In this document: in pieces, positions 20,399-29,188 of the stretch
Position numbering within the stretch: the stretch's first letter is position 1
Layout of the letters: each line of letters starts with the position of its first letter
Virus record (IMG/VR): IMGVR_UViG_3300034198_002565
Coordinates: 1-33,645 of that record
From: a virus
Reading direction: 5' to 3' (one strand)
DNA length: 33,645 nt
Made by a program: the position numbers and the translations under genes
Notes under the pieces: model-generated
Database searches by the model: none
Seen by the model: only the letters and a program-made list of their open reading frames with translations
Told to the model about the DNA's origin: nothing

Positions 20399-21661
20399 TT
20401 ATTTTTTCCCTAATACTTTGTTGGAAGCACCCATGCCATATTTTTCATCAAAATACTGCGCTAAATTTGGATTGCTTTTTAATAAATTAACAGCATTTTG
20501 TGGTATTGCAGGTAGGTTTTCTCTTGGTGCTTGAGGAGTAATAGTATCATTAGGCTTTACTTTTAGAACAGAAACAGCACCCATATTCTGAATAATTCTG
20601 CTCAACTCTGAAGCCTGAGTATCAATAACATCCTTGCCAACAAAAGCGCCAGAGAATGAAGTTGGATTAGTAACAATAGATTCCAAGATGCTCAAGTCTG
20701 GTCCATTCAATACACCCAAGTTGTAGGCTTCTTTAGCTTGTAAAAGCATATTTCTATACTTGGTGTTCATGGTAGCTCTTGCAGATGGGCTTAATGCACT
20801 CCATCTAGTAAAGTTTGGCAACTCATCTCTGAACTCTTGAATAGCATTAACTGTATTCTTGATGCCAACAACTTGCTTCTGTTGTTCTGCAGGAATCTCT
20901 AACTTCTTAGCATCTCTTTCAGCTTGAGCAATATCTCTAGTAAGTTGTCTATCAGCTTGGTTTTCTTTTCTGCTTAAGTAAGAATCTTCCATCTTGCTTA
21001 ATGACTCAATGCGCTTATAGGCAGTTTCTTCATCAATAGTTCCTTGTTCAAAACCTTTTTGATAAGTCTGAGCTAACTGTCTAACTTGTGGGCTTTGAGC
21101 CATAACATATGGAGCGAATGGACTAGGAGCATTTTGATCTCCCATCAAGCCAGATTGGCGAAGTGCTTTTTGAGATTCAGCAATACCTTTTAACTCATCA
21201 AATCTACCCATTGCCTGTAAAGCAGGAACAATCTGCTTCATATCATATTTATAACCAGTCAAAGTCTTTTGCTCTGGAGTAGTACCATAAGTAGGCATAT
21301 TCATCTCATCAAGCATTGTTTGACCTTCAGGAACTACTGCAGGAGTTGTTTGATACTGAGGAGTCATTGCGCTTGCATATAGTTGCTTTAAAGCTGCATC
21401 TTGCTTTTGCTTGTCTAACATCTGCTTAACTTGTGCGCCCTTAAGCATATCGCTTAATGCTCGATCCATTTGACCTTGATAGCCTTGGTTAAATGCAGCT
21501 AAACCTTGAGACAATCCACTACCTTGTGGCATCAATGAAGGCGCACCAGCCTGTGACAAGGCTTGACCAAGACCAAGTAACCCCTGAGAGATACCCTGAT
21601 AGCGAATATCAGACATCTGCTCTGGAGAAAATAAACTGTCGTAATAATTAGGTATTGCCAT
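20399..21661 (-). CDS. Putative internal virion protein, 420 residues
   Basis: Begins MAIPNYYDSLFSPEQMSDIR and continues with Gln/Gly-rich helical sequence ('LGLGQALSQAGAPSLMPQGS' about 30-49), a long charged helical region (about 230-300) and a C-terminal globular-looking part. Related proteins occur in podovirus-like genomes next to proteins of the kinds at 18772 and 22293. With these it probably forms the ejected core. No enzymatic motif is seen and identity is uncertain. Confidence 0.5.
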   Translation of the reverse strand: MAIPNYYDSLFSPEQMSDIRYQGISQGLLGLGQALSQAGAPSLMPQGSGLSQGLAAFNQGYQGQMDRALSDMLKGAQVKQMLDKQKQDAALKQLYASAMTPQYQTTPAVVPEGQTMLDEMNMPTYGTTPEQKTLTGYKYDMKQIVPALQAMGRFDELKGIAESQKALRQSGLMGDQNAPSPFAPYVMAQSPQVRQLAQTYQKGFEQGTIDEETAYKRIESLSKMEDSYLSRKENQADRQLTRDIAQAERDAKKLEIPAEQQKQVVGIKNTVNAIQEFRDELPNFTRWSALSPSARATMNTKYRNMLLQAKEAYNLGVLNGPDLSILESIVTNPTSFSGAFVGKDVIDTQASELSRIIQNMGAVSVLKVKPNDTITPQAPRENLPAIPQNAVNLLKSNPNLAQYFDEKYGMGASNKVLGKK

Positions 21662-21668
21662 ATTTGCC

Positions 21669-22283
21669 TCAGATAAGTGTTGGTCTATATGCTTTTAAAG
21701 CTACTGCTGGGTCTAACAAGCTAGATAGAATAGATTGTGGAATTGCCTGACCTTTTCTCATTCCACCACCAGAATCACCGCCTTGATTAAATTCAGCTAA
21801 CTGTTGAGCTGCTTGTTGTTGAGCAGACTTGCCAAAATCAGGCATTGATCTACCAGCCATTCTTTCTTGTAACAATGACATATCACCCATGCCTTGAATA
21901 GATGAGATTTGGCTAGGAGACATACCTGAAGGTTCAAAGATATTACCGCCAGAAGTAGGATACATCTCTACCATTCTGCTGTAGTCATTACCCATTGGAG
22001 CTAACTCAGAGCTGCCACCAAAGATGTTTGATAAGAAGTTTGTTCCACCGCTAGTAGCTCCAGCAGTTTCAGGGCTAAATACAGTCATCTCTCCGCTAGG
22101 AAGAAACTCAAACCCAGTAGCTCCAGCAGAGCCTTCAGCTCCACCAGTAGGCATACCATAGGCATTAGCACCAACTAATGCAGCTATTGTGTACCATCCC
22201 CCCGGAATTTCATCATTAACAAAGTCATCAGTTTGAGAAAGTAAGCGTCTTGTTTCATCATCTAATTTATTAAAGAATCCCAT
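21669..22283 (-). CDS. Putative virion protein, Gly/Ser-rich, 204 residues
   Basis: An acidic N-terminus ('GFFNKLDDETRRLLSQTDDF', 2-21), then a Gly/Ala/Thr-rich middle ('VGANAYGMPTGGAEGSAGAT' about 37-56) and a Gln-rich C-terminal part. It lies in the run of putative ejection proteins between the 420-residue and 274-residue proteins, each within 10 nt. No family recognised. Structural role is inferred from position and composition. Confidence 0.5.
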   Translation of the reverse strand: MGFFNKLDDETRRLLSQTDDFVNDEIPGGWYTIAALVGANAYGMPTGGAEGSAGATGFEFLPSGEMTVFSPETAGATSGGTNFLSNIFGGSSELAPMGNDYSRMVEMYPTSGGNIFEPSGMSPSQISSIQGMGDMSLLQERMAGRSMPDFGKSAQQQAAQQLAEFNQGGDSGGGMRKGQAIPQSILSSLLDPAVALKAYRPTLI

Positions 22284-22292
22284 TATTTATCC

Positions 22293-23117
22293 TTAACCGA
22301 AAGGCTTAAAGCCAAGAGATCCAGCAGTACCAGCAAGGGATAACAAATTACCAAATCCCTGTTGAGAAGGATTAGAATAAATAGGTCTTTCTTGAACAGA
22401 GCCACTAGGCGCACCATAAACACCAGTTAAGAATGTAGACAAGCGAGTCTCTGGCATCTCATATTGATAGCGAGCAATTTGGTCTGCAATTTGAGCTTGT
22501 GAGTAACCTTCTCTTGCCAAGCCAGCAGCCAACAACTTAGATGGATCTGTGTAATCAGCAGCAGCCAACTGAGGTGCAGCAAGGATTGCATTAGCCTGTC
22601 TAGTTCTTTCGTCACCATAGTTCTGATAAGCCAACTTCCCACCAACATCAGATAATCTGTTAGCTAAAACATCAGCAGCTCTAGCTTCTAATTGTGTTTG
22701 TGCGCCAGAGCCATATCTACCGGCAGATGAAAGATTGGAGCGAATACCCATGATATCTTGACCAAACTGGTTACTAATATCTCTTGTAGCACCTTGGAAA
22801 GCACCTGTAAAGAATGGGTTACCTGATAGGTAGTCACCAGAAATTGTTTTTTGTAACTGAGCTTGTGCAGCAGGAAGGAGTGGGCTTCCAGCAGTTGCTC
22901 TTTGCTCAATGCTACCTAATGCAGATAAAGTCTGCTGTGATGGATCGACATATGTTTGGAATGGAGCATAAGGAGTAGGGCTTTCATATAATCTTCTTGT
23001 TTCGCTTAGACCAAAATCAACATAAGGTCTTAGCATTGGATCAATCTGATTGGTTACAGTTTGAGTGCCGGTTTGTTGTGAACCACCACCACCAAAAATT
23101 TTAGTTATGCCACTCAT
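22293..23117 (-). CDS. Putative internal core / tail-associated protein, 274 residues
   Basis: Begins 'SGITKIFGGGGSQQTGTQTV' (2-21), a Gly/Gln-rich start often seen in phage internal virion proteins. A region 'FFTGAFQGATRDISNQFGQD' and 'IRSNLSSAGRYGSGAQTQLE' (about 101-145) resembles proteins that cooperate with a larger ejection protein. A Gln/Tyr-rich helix and a hydrophobic Gly-rich C-terminus follow. The next gene, a GNAT-like protein, lies directly upstream with no gap, as in T7-type cores. Confidence 0.5.
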   Translation of the reverse strand: MSGITKIFGGGGSQQTGTQTVTNQIDPMLRPYVDFGLSETRRLYESPTPYAPFQTYVDPSQQTLSALGSIEQRATAGSPLLPAAQAQLQKTISGDYLSGNPFFTGAFQGATRDISNQFGQDIMGIRSNLSSAGRYGSGAQTQLEARAADVLANRLSDVGGKLAYQNYGDERTRQANAILAAPQLAAADYTDPSKLLAAGLAREGYSQAQIADQIARYQYEMPETRLSTFLTGVYGAPSGSVQERPIYSNPSQQGFGNLLSLAGTAGSLGFKPFG

Positions 23118-23510
23118 TTACAACTCCTTTATCCATTTTCTAGGGATAAACCCTAATTTACTAGCTGTTTTACTCCATCCTTTTCTATAAGAATCAAAGG
23201 TTATGAAGCGATCCCCACCATTTTTTGCAAGCTCTTGGATATGATTCCATGCTTCTAAGAAAGGGTGATTGTTTATAAAATAAAGACACCAAATATGCAG
23301 AGTGCCTTGATTTGGTTGCAGAACCGAGAATCCTACTGGTCGGTTGTCCTGCTTGTAGATCCACAACATTGCCTGTTGATTCAGGCACAGAGCATATACA
23401 TCTTCAGGTATCCAAGACTCAGGACTTTTCTCCTGTATCTTTAGAAGCCCACTCCTAACAAAATCCCAATACTTTCTGATTTCTTCAGGATTTATATATA
23501 TATGCTCCAT
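23118..23510 (-). CDS. GNAT-fold acetyltransferase-like virion-region protein
   Basis: 130 residues from ATG 23510; an in-frame TTG three codons earlier is less likely. The core 'PEDVYALCLNQQAMLWIYKQ' (about 40-59) and 'RPVGFSVLQPNQGTLHIWCL' (63-82) resembles the beta strands and bulge of GNAT acetyltransferases, followed by 'YRKGWSKTASKLGFIPR', a typical C-terminal GNAT strand. T7 gp13, an internal virion protein, is related to this fold in position. The usual Q/RxxGxG acetyl-CoA loop is not evident, so activity is doubtful. No good Shine-Dalgarno is seen. Confidence 0.55.
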   Translation of the reverse strand: MEHIYINPEEIRKYWDFVRSGLLKIQEKSPESWIPEDVYALCLNQQAMLWIYKQDNRPVGFSVLQPNQGTLHIWCLYFINNHPFLEAWNHIQELAKNGGDRFITFDSYRKGWSKTASKLGFIPRKWIKEL

Positions 23511-23554
23511 ATAGCACAATTTTATCTTGTTTTGTAGAAAAAAACATACTTTTT

Positions 23555-23857
23555 TTAGCCTACTACTACATATTTATAGGTTTTCCCACTAGCATTATTA
23601 GCAGTATGGGTTATTACAGCAGAGCCATTAGTAATGCTAGATATATAAAACAAGGTAATTGCAGAGACATCCGCATAAGCAGTAAGTAAGATAACTGAGT
23701 CTGCACTTATCCTAGGATTTGAAATAGTTGTAGTTGTTGCTCCACCAGTAGCTAAAGTAACAGTCCCAGTATTATTTGTTTTGCCATCTATTACACCATT
23801 GAGAATCTCAGCTACTGCTCTTTGGTCACCGCCTTGTGGTGGTAATCGTCTAAACAT
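23555..23857 (-). CDS. Small virion protein, 'FRRLPPQGGD' type
   Basis: 100 residues beginning MFRRLPPQGGDQRAVAEILN. This opening is common to small phage structural proteins that sit after the tail nozzle gene. The remainder is Thr/Ser/Val-rich and beta-like ('NTGTVTLATGGATTTTISNP' about 29-48), suggesting a decoration or tail-tip protein. It shares one base (TAATG) with the upstream 473-residue gene. The 44-nt gap downstream contains an A7-GTATG-T7 A/T hairpin, too weak to call a terminator. Confidence 0.7.
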   Translation of the reverse strand: MFRRLPPQGGDQRAVAEILNGVIDGKTNNTGTVTLATGGATTTTISNPRISADSVILLTAYADVSAITLFYISSITNGSAVITHTANNASGKTYKYVVVG

Positions 23858-25278
23858 TATCTGCCACCTGTAGGAACAATAGTAATGTCAGTACCTACTG
23901 CTGATTTCCAGTTAGCACCAACAGGGTAAACCCTAACTCTATGATAATTACCACTAGACCTTAAAGATACTCTATTCTCAGAATCAGATGATGTAGCAGT
24001 TCCAAATGTCGGTACTTCTGTCAATAGGTTTCTAGAAAACACAGCTACACTAGAAGTTCCATTATCAATCTTTGGCTTGGCTAGAGTAATAATAGATTGA
24101 CTACCATTGCCAATATCACCAGTAGTTATATACCCTGTCTTTGGCTGACCTGTAAAAGTAATAATCTTAGTTGCTTTTGTGCCGGCACTTACAAACTTAC
24201 CACCAGCCCAAAGTCTACTGTCAAATGAAGTAGATATTGTGTCCATATTTCCATAAGTATCCAGAGCTTCTAAGGTAATACCAGCACTAGCAATAGGAGC
24301 TAAATAGGTAGAAGTAGTCTCACCTTCTGACCATTTTTTAGCTTGCCAGTTGTAAATCATTAGTCTTTTACGAGCAAATATGTCAGTAAATTGCCAGATA
24401 ACTAACTTTCTAATCACATCAACAGTAGCAGACATCTCATTTATTTTTGATTGATCTACATTAGTAAAGAAATATCTATCTACTTTTTCAGCACCAATAG
24501 GCACTACTGTTTGACCATCACAGGCATAAAATCCATCATCAGATAGAAAAAATGTTAAATTGCCAAACTGAGCAATAGAGTTAGCCTCATAACACCCAAT
24601 ATTCTTAGCAATGGTATCAAACTGGAAGAATAATGGAGAGCCTACATAGCTCATGCGAGAAATAGACTTTTCTAGCAATACTATGCCAAACTCACCGCCT
24701 GTAATACCTCTTATGTCACCACCATCAGGGATAATCTGGTTATCAGACTGACTTGTAGCTCCAGAAGTCCAATCTGTCTCATCATTAATATCTGACCAGT
24801 AAACAGTAGAAGGAGCGCTAGAAGTGTTAGCAGCTACAACAAAGTCTCTAATTACTGTCACATATTTAGCAGTAGGAGCAGCAGCAGCCAAATCAGCAAA
24901 TGCTGTTGAGCTACCTAAGTCCCATCCCTGTAGCTTTGCATTGCCGTTAGCAGCAATTAATCTCTGACCAAACTGAGCAAAATAGAATCTATCAGCAGTT
25001 GTATATCCACCAGTCTTAGATACATCATCAAGGCTTAAATCTGTAGAATCAAACTTAAACAGTTTAGTTGTGCCAGCAGCAAATAAGGTTGTTGTACCAC
25101 CAAATTTAGTAGCAAAAACATTGGTTAAGTTTTCACTAGCAGCACCAGATAGCTCTACCAATTCTGGCAAAGCACCATAGCCTATAGCTTGTGGCACTAC
25201 ATTGTAAGCCTCTTGAATAGCACCAGTAACACCAGCTTGGTCTGGCATCCATTCGCCAAATTCTATTGTTGTAGCCAT
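23857..25278 (-). CDS. Tail nozzle / hub protein (P22 gp10 / T7 gp12-like)
   Basis: 473 residues, beginning MATTIEFGEWMPDQAGVTGA and rich in beta-propeller-like stretches: 'GGTTTLFAAGTTKLFKFDST', 'RDFVVAANTSSAPSTVYWSD' and 'GGDIRGITGGEFGIVLLEKS', with regularly spaced Trp and Gly. Length and pattern fit the P22 gp10 or T7 gp12 class, the ring that continues the portal-adaptor channel in short-tailed phages. The gene follows the adaptor candidate and fibres in transcription order. The closest named family is uncertain. Confidence 0.68.
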   Translation of the reverse strand: MATTIEFGEWMPDQAGVTGAIQEAYNVVPQAIGYGALPELVELSGAASENLTNVFATKFGGTTTLFAAGTTKLFKFDSTDLSLDDVSKTGGYTTADRFYFAQFGQRLIAANGNAKLQGWDLGSSTAFADLAAAAPTAKYVTVIRDFVVAANTSSAPSTVYWSDINDETDWTSGATSQSDNQIIPDGGDIRGITGGEFGIVLLEKSISRMSYVGSPLFFQFDTIAKNIGCYEANSIAQFGNLTFFLSDDGFYACDGQTVVPIGAEKVDRYFFTNVDQSKINEMSATVDVIRKLVIWQFTDIFARKRLMIYNWQAKKWSEGETTSTYLAPIASAGITLEALDTYGNMDTISTSFDSRLWAGGKFVSAGTKATKIITFTGQPKTGYITTGDIGNGSQSIITLAKPKIDNGTSSVAVFSRNLLTEVPTFGTATSSDSENRVSLRSSGNYHRVRVYPVGANWKSAVGTDITIVPTGGR

Positions 25279-25871
25279 TGATTGCTTCCTGTAGTTTTAT
25301 CTGTCCAACTATTATTTGATGTAGAAACTGGTGTCCATGAGTTTGATTCTACAGACTTATTTGTCCAATTATTAGAGCTTACAGATGATGCTGTCCAAGT
25401 GTTAGGAACTTCAGTTACATCAATCCATTCCTCACCTATGATGTAAGAAACACCTCTAATTGTTGCAATGCCATTAATAACTCCAGCTCCACTTGCATTT
25501 TTTGTAGCAAATCCTGTAATTGATCCTATGCCATTAATTGAGCCAAATCCTTCAGCAACAATACCGCCAAGACCTACTATAGTTCCTGTACCAATAATGC
25601 TTGCAGAGCTTAATCTTTGTCTTATTCCAGAGCCATCTAAAGAACCAGTTGCATTTAAAGAGCCATTAGCTAATCTTAATCTAATGCCTAAACCATCAAT
25701 AGAAGCTATGCCATTAATAGAACCTTGACCAGCTCTAATAGCATTAGGTATTCCAGAGATACTTGCAATACCATTGATTGAGCCAGCTCCATCTGTAGCA
25801 AGGACATCTCCTTCAGCATAGATATAATCCCAGTATCCATACAGAACATATTGGTCTGTATATTTACTCAT
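25263..25871 (-). CDS. Repetitive tail-associated protein with two repeat types
   Basis: 202 residues. From about residue 28, six imperfect units of about 20 residues follow the pattern GxGSINGIASIxG ('GAGSINGIASISG', 'GQGSINGIASIDG', 'GFGSINGIGSITG', 'GAGVINGIATIRG'). This suggests a beta-solenoid or trimeric fibre shaft. From about residue 157, five 10-residue units carry a Trp-Thr motif ('NTWTASSVSS', 'NNWTNKSVES', 'NSWTPVSTSN', 'NSWTDKTTGS'). Both suit a fibre or linker protein. It overlaps the nozzle gene by 16 nt and is coupled to the S74 fibre gene by TAATG. Confidence 0.65.
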   Translation of the reverse strand: MSKYTDQYVLYGYWDYIYAEGDVLATDGAGSINGIASISGIPNAIRAGQGSINGIASIDGLGIRLRLANGSLNATGSLDGSGIRQRLSSASIIGTGTIVGLGGIVAEGFGSINGIGSITGFATKNASGAGVINGIATIRGVSYIIGEEWIDVTEVPNTWTASSVSSNNWTNKSVESNSWTPVSTSNNSWTDKTTGSNQWLQQ

Positions 25872-27541
25872 TATTTAGCCTCTAGTATTTCAATTCTAGA
25901 TTTAAGGTCTGTAATGATGGCTTGTTGTTCTTGAATGGCAGCTGTTAGTGTAGCCACTAAAAATGAAGTATCAATGCCTTGGTACTGTGGGTTTCCTTCA
26001 TCATCTACAGCATCTTTCTCGCCAGTTACGCAGTCAGGTGCTACTTCTTGCAATTCGTGGGCAATAAAGCCTTGACCATTAGAACCGTCAGATTTCCAGT
26101 TGTAAGTTACAGGCTTTAACGCAGCTACTTTAGACAAAGCACCTGTCATTGGTGCTATATTTTCTTTTAAACGATAATCTGAATTTGAATTGTATCCAAC
26201 ACTATTTGAACCTGTTGTAATTGTTCCACATTCTCCAACGCTATTGCTAAAAGCTACTTGATATGTTGATACTCCAACTGTGTTTTGCATGGCTATAACA
26301 GGACCACTAACACTAGATTTAAATGCAGCTATGCCTGTACCACCATTAACTCTAAATGTTTCACCACCTCTAATTAATTGGGTAGTAGTGTTAAACATAG
26401 CAACCCCACTAGCATCAATACGCATCCGTTCCGCACTAGCATCTACATCATTAATTACAAAACTAAAATCTGATGAAAGAGAACCTAAAGTAAAGGTACG
26501 GTTTGTAGATTGAAACCTAGCATATCCAGTTGTTGTTCCATTAATATGGAATTGATTTTGAGGGCTAGTTGTCCCAATGCCTACATTACCTGAGCTATCA
26601 ATACGCATTGACTCAGTACCACCTTCTGTAAAGGCAATAGTATCTGCTGCTGGGAAGAATATACCTGTATTAGTATCGCCAGTAGTCGTAATGGCTGGTG
26701 CTGATACTGAACCAGCAGCTACTGTAGTTACTCCAGTTGCAGATAAAGTAGTAAAAGCACCAGTAGAGGCTGTAGTAGCACCAACAGTACCATTAATATT
26801 AATTGAGGCTGTACCAGTTAGGTTTGTTACTGTTCCGCTAGATGGAGTTCCTAAAGCACCACCTGTAGAATACTTACCGTTAAAAGTATTCCAATCGGTA
26901 GATGTTAAGTAACCATTTACTGATGTAGTTGCTGCAGGTATGCTAATAGCTGGAGTGTTGCCACCGCTTGAAACTATTGGTGCTGTTCCGCTAACAGATG
27001 TAACAGTTCCTGTTGTTGGTGTTGTCCAAGTAGGTGTTGCACCTGTACCAGCAGATGTAAGAACTTGACCTGCTGTGCCTTGGCTACCATCAAATGATGT
27101 TGTGCCAGTAACGCTTAAATTAGTAAAACTACCAGCTAAAGGTGTTGTGCCACCAATAACCATATTGTTCATTGTTCCAGCATTAGTTGGTGCAATTTCT
27201 ACTCCACCTGACCCACTAGGTTTTATATGGACATGACCTGTACCTGTAGGACTAATGTCAATTTGTGCGTTTGCACCATTAATATTTGTAGCTACAGCAA
27301 TAGTGACATTATCGCCACCACCAGCACCCATGCTAATTTGTGTTGTTCCAGCAGAGTTTTTAAGTGCTAATCCAGCAGAACTTGCAGCTTGTACTGATGG
27401 AGTAGTTAGTGCAGTAATAGTTAATGCAGCAACAGTATTCCCAGACTGTATTTTGTCAGTATTGAGATTAGTAAAGTTATTGTCTACTTCTGTATGAGTA
27501 AGTGGTGAGCCTTTACCAGCTCTAGTTACGATTGTAGACAT
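25871..27541 (-). CDS. Tail fibre/spike with C-terminal Peptidase S74 self-cleaving chaperone
   Basis: 556 residues. The N-terminal region (about 1-60) contains 'TRAGKGSPLTHTEVDNNFTN', a common fibre start. A long Thr/Gly/Ala-rich beta-structured shaft follows (60-450, including 'GNVGIGTTSPQNQFHINGTT', typical of trimeric fibres). The last 103 residues are a Peptidase_S74 intramolecular chaperone: 'SDYRLKENI' (454-462), 'GFIAHELQEV' (491-500) and a final coiled coil. The chaperone drives trimerisation and then cleaves itself at the conserved Ser near 454. It is probably the receptor-binding protein. Confidence 0.93.
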   Translation of the reverse strand: MSTIVTRAGKGSPLTHTEVDNNFTNLNTDKIQSGNTVAALTITALTTPSVQAASSAGLALKNSAGTTQISMGAGGGDNVTIAVATNINGANAQIDISPTGTGHVHIKPSGSGGVEIAPTNAGTMNNMVIGGTTPLAGSFTNLSVTGTTSFDGSQGTAGQVLTSAGTGATPTWTTPTTGTVTSVSGTAPIVSSGGNTPAISIPAATTSVNGYLTSTDWNTFNGKYSTGGALGTPSSGTVTNLTGTASININGTVGATTASTGAFTTLSATGVTTVAAGSVSAPAITTTGDTNTGIFFPAADTIAFTEGGTESMRIDSSGNVGIGTTSPQNQFHINGTTTGYARFQSTNRTFTLGSLSSDFSFVINDVDASAERMRIDASGVAMFNTTTQLIRGGETFRVNGGTGIAAFKSSVSGPVIAMQNTVGVSTYQVAFSNSVGECGTITTGSNSVGYNSNSDYRLKENIAPMTGALSKVAALKPVTYNWKSDGSNGQGFIAHELQEVAPDCVTGEKDAVDDEGNPQYQGIDTSFLVATLTAAIQEQQAIITDLKSRIEILEAK

Positions 27542-27549
27542 GGTTTACC

Positions 27550-27936
27550 TTATGCCAAAGTAACAGTTACGCTACCAGCAGCGAACTTGAATACATCACC
27601 AGTTTCAATAGTTTTGGAAGTGGTTAGTGCGCCATGATAGAGCATATTACCAGTAGTTAAAGAATCAAATAAGGCAAAGAAAGGGATTGTTCCCCAGTTG
27701 CCTGTAGCTTGGTCAAACTCTACAGCAGCACTATTAACTGATGCACCATTGCTAGGAGCATTAAAAGCCATAGACTTTCGAGCATAAGAACCACCGCTTA
27801 CCTCATTACCTGTCCCAGCATCTGTAGGATCTGTAAGAAACAAACCAACATAAACTGTAGTTGGACTTGTGTAAGCAGTATTGCGGAGAGTTGCATTGAT
27901 TAGAGCATTTTCTAAGTAGTTTGATAAAGCTGCCAT
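27550..27936 (-). CDS. Phage structural protein (fibre- or decoration-like), 128 residues
   Basis: Begins MAALSNYLENALINATLRNT; 'SPTTVYVGLFLTDPTDAGTG' (24-43), 'GSYARKSMAF' (49-58) and 'ATGNWGTIPFFALFDS' (about 77-92) match a widespread small virion family often labelled head fibre or tail fibre protein in podovirus-like genomes. The sequence is Thr/Ala/Gly-rich and beta-like. Position between the adaptor and the S74 fibre supports a structural job; exact location in the virion is unknown. Confidence 0.68.
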   Translation of the reverse strand: MAALSNYLENALINATLRNTAYTSPTTVYVGLFLTDPTDAGTGNEVSGGSYARKSMAFNAPSNGASVNSAAVEFDQATGNWGTIPFFALFDSLTTGNMLYHGALTTSKTIETGDVFKFAAGSVTVTLA

Positions 27937-27944
27937 GATTGTCC

Positions 27945-28565
27945 TTAGCGATTAGTTAATTTCATTTGTAGTGGTACACCATTGTATTCTGAGCTGTCAT
28001 CAGATGTAGCAATGAGTTCTAGTGTGCTTGCATACAAAGAAGCCCAAGTTGCTAATCTTGCATCATTCATTAAATATGGCTCGGCTTGTGCCAATGAACC
28101 ATAAAGTAATAAATCAGGGTAGTTCGCTAAGAATACATTTGAAGCATTTGAGGTAGATAGTACATCTGGCTTGTAGTAGTAAAGCATTTCAAGGACATAA
28201 GCACCATCAGGAATGGGAGCAAAGTTCATCTCTGATCCAATAACTGAGTAATCTACTGGTCTGCCTGACTCTGTTGCTCTAGCATTTCTAGTAAAGGCTG
28301 ATGGAGACATATAGCTAACAGGCATCCTTGGATTGCCCTGAGTAAACAAATCTCGCATCTCTAAGAAGTCTGTAGGTAATCCGATTGTGTTGTCACCACC
28401 TGTCATAGTTGCAGTTGCTGACTTTAGCATTGGTCTTGTTCTTAGCTCTCTTTGTAGACGAGCTTCAGCCAAGGTAATGAAAGTAGGAATCATTGCTGTT
28501 AGATCTGTGCGACCTAAGTAACTAGCAATAGTAGTCTGTAGTGCTGAATAGTTAGAAAAGCTCAT
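27945..28565 (-). CDS. Head-tail adaptor protein
   Basis: 206 residues. 'SNYSALQTTIASYLGRTDLT' (4-23), 'FITLAEARLQRELRTRP' (29-45), 'LPTDFLEMRDLF' and 'YYKPDVLS' match the phage adaptor family (SU10/T7 gp11-like) that docks under the portal. Its gene overlaps the glycosyltransferase upstream by 4 nt (ATGA). Its size and helical head-domain pattern are normal for the family. Confidence 0.72.
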   Translation of the reverse strand: MSFSNYSALQTTIASYLGRTDLTAMIPTFITLAEARLQRELRTRPMLKSATATMTGGDNTIGLPTDFLEMRDLFTQGNPRMPVSYMSPSAFTRNARATESGRPVDYSVIGSEMNFAPIPDGAYVLEMLYYYKPDVLSTSNASNVFLANYPDLLLYGSLAQAEPYLMNDARLATWASLYASTLELIATSDDSSEYNGVPLQMKLTNR

Positions 28566-29188
28566 AGTATGTCATGCCATCCATAGGTATAATTTCCGAC
28601 ATGACCTATCTCTTGAGATAAATCATGGTCTATATAAGTATCAATTCCCACATCTTTTGCCTTGATACAGAAGTAAATATCCTCACCCAAGAGCTTATTC
28701 TCAGGCAGTAATTCAAAGAAGAACCAAGGCTTTTCTATAGCATTTAGAGTCTCTTTGCTAATTAGCATCACTCCGCAGCCTATTCCATCAGCCTGTTGTA
28801 TTCCTGTTTTATTCTTAGAAGATATTTGCTTCCAGTTGCAAGTGCCATCTGCATCGATTTCTAGTGTCTTGGCAGTAGCCTTGACTGGTGCAGAGCGAGT
28901 TGTTGCATTTACCCCAATAATTCCCTTGTCATGGCTCAGTAGCCTTTCAAGAGTATCTTTAGGGAATCTCATGTCAGCATCAATAAACAGGACATAATCT
29001 GCGCCTTCTTCTAAGGCTGACTCGACCATATTGTTTCTTTGGTCAAATATCAGAGTACCCATAGAAGTGTAGAGATTGACTTGGTGTTCTGTGTTTCTTG
29101 CTACATGATTGACCATTCTAGCTAGGTCAAAAGCTGTTCCTACTTCCATCTGTCCTCTAGCTGGGATGCAGATTGCGACAGTAGCCAT
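28562..29188 (-). CDS. GT-A glycosyltransferase within the structural gene block
   Basis: 208 residues with 'VAICIPARGQMEVGTAFDLA' (4-23), a DxD metal motif 'FIDADMRFP' (68-76, D70/D72), 'DGIGCGVMLI' (134-143), 'GED' (168-170) and 'IGHVG' (194-198). This ordering fits a family 2-like GT-A transferase, as seen in other phage genomes next to structural genes. It would transfer sugar to capsid or tail protein, or to the host surface. Its acceptor cannot be told. It shares one base with the gene at 29188 and four with the adaptor gene. Confidence 0.82.
   Translation of the reverse strand: MATVAICIPARGQMEVGTAFDLARMVNHVARNTEHQVNLYTSMGTLIFDQRNNMVESALEEGADYVLFIDADMRFPKDTLERLLSHDKGIIGVNATTRSAPVKATAKTLEIDADGTCNWKQISSKNKTGIQQADGIGCGVMLISKETLNAIEKPWFFFELLPENKLLGEDIYFCIKAKDVGIDTYIDHDLSQEIGHVGNYTYGWHDIL

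Noticed and set aside
23520-23554. Terminator formed by A7-GTATG-T7
   Set aside because: The stem is A/T only, and the T-run is part of the stem; not stable enough to support the call.
25263-25871. Regular repeats as a CRISPR array
   Set aside because: The repeats are degenerate at the DNA level, have no unique spacers and keep an open reading frame.
26577-27497. Plus-strand open frames of 80-111 residues opposite the S74 fibre gene
   Set aside because: They lie antisense to a well-supported fibre and their composition (Ala/Val/Pro runs) mirrors the Gly/Thr repeats on the other strand. No ribosome-binding site.
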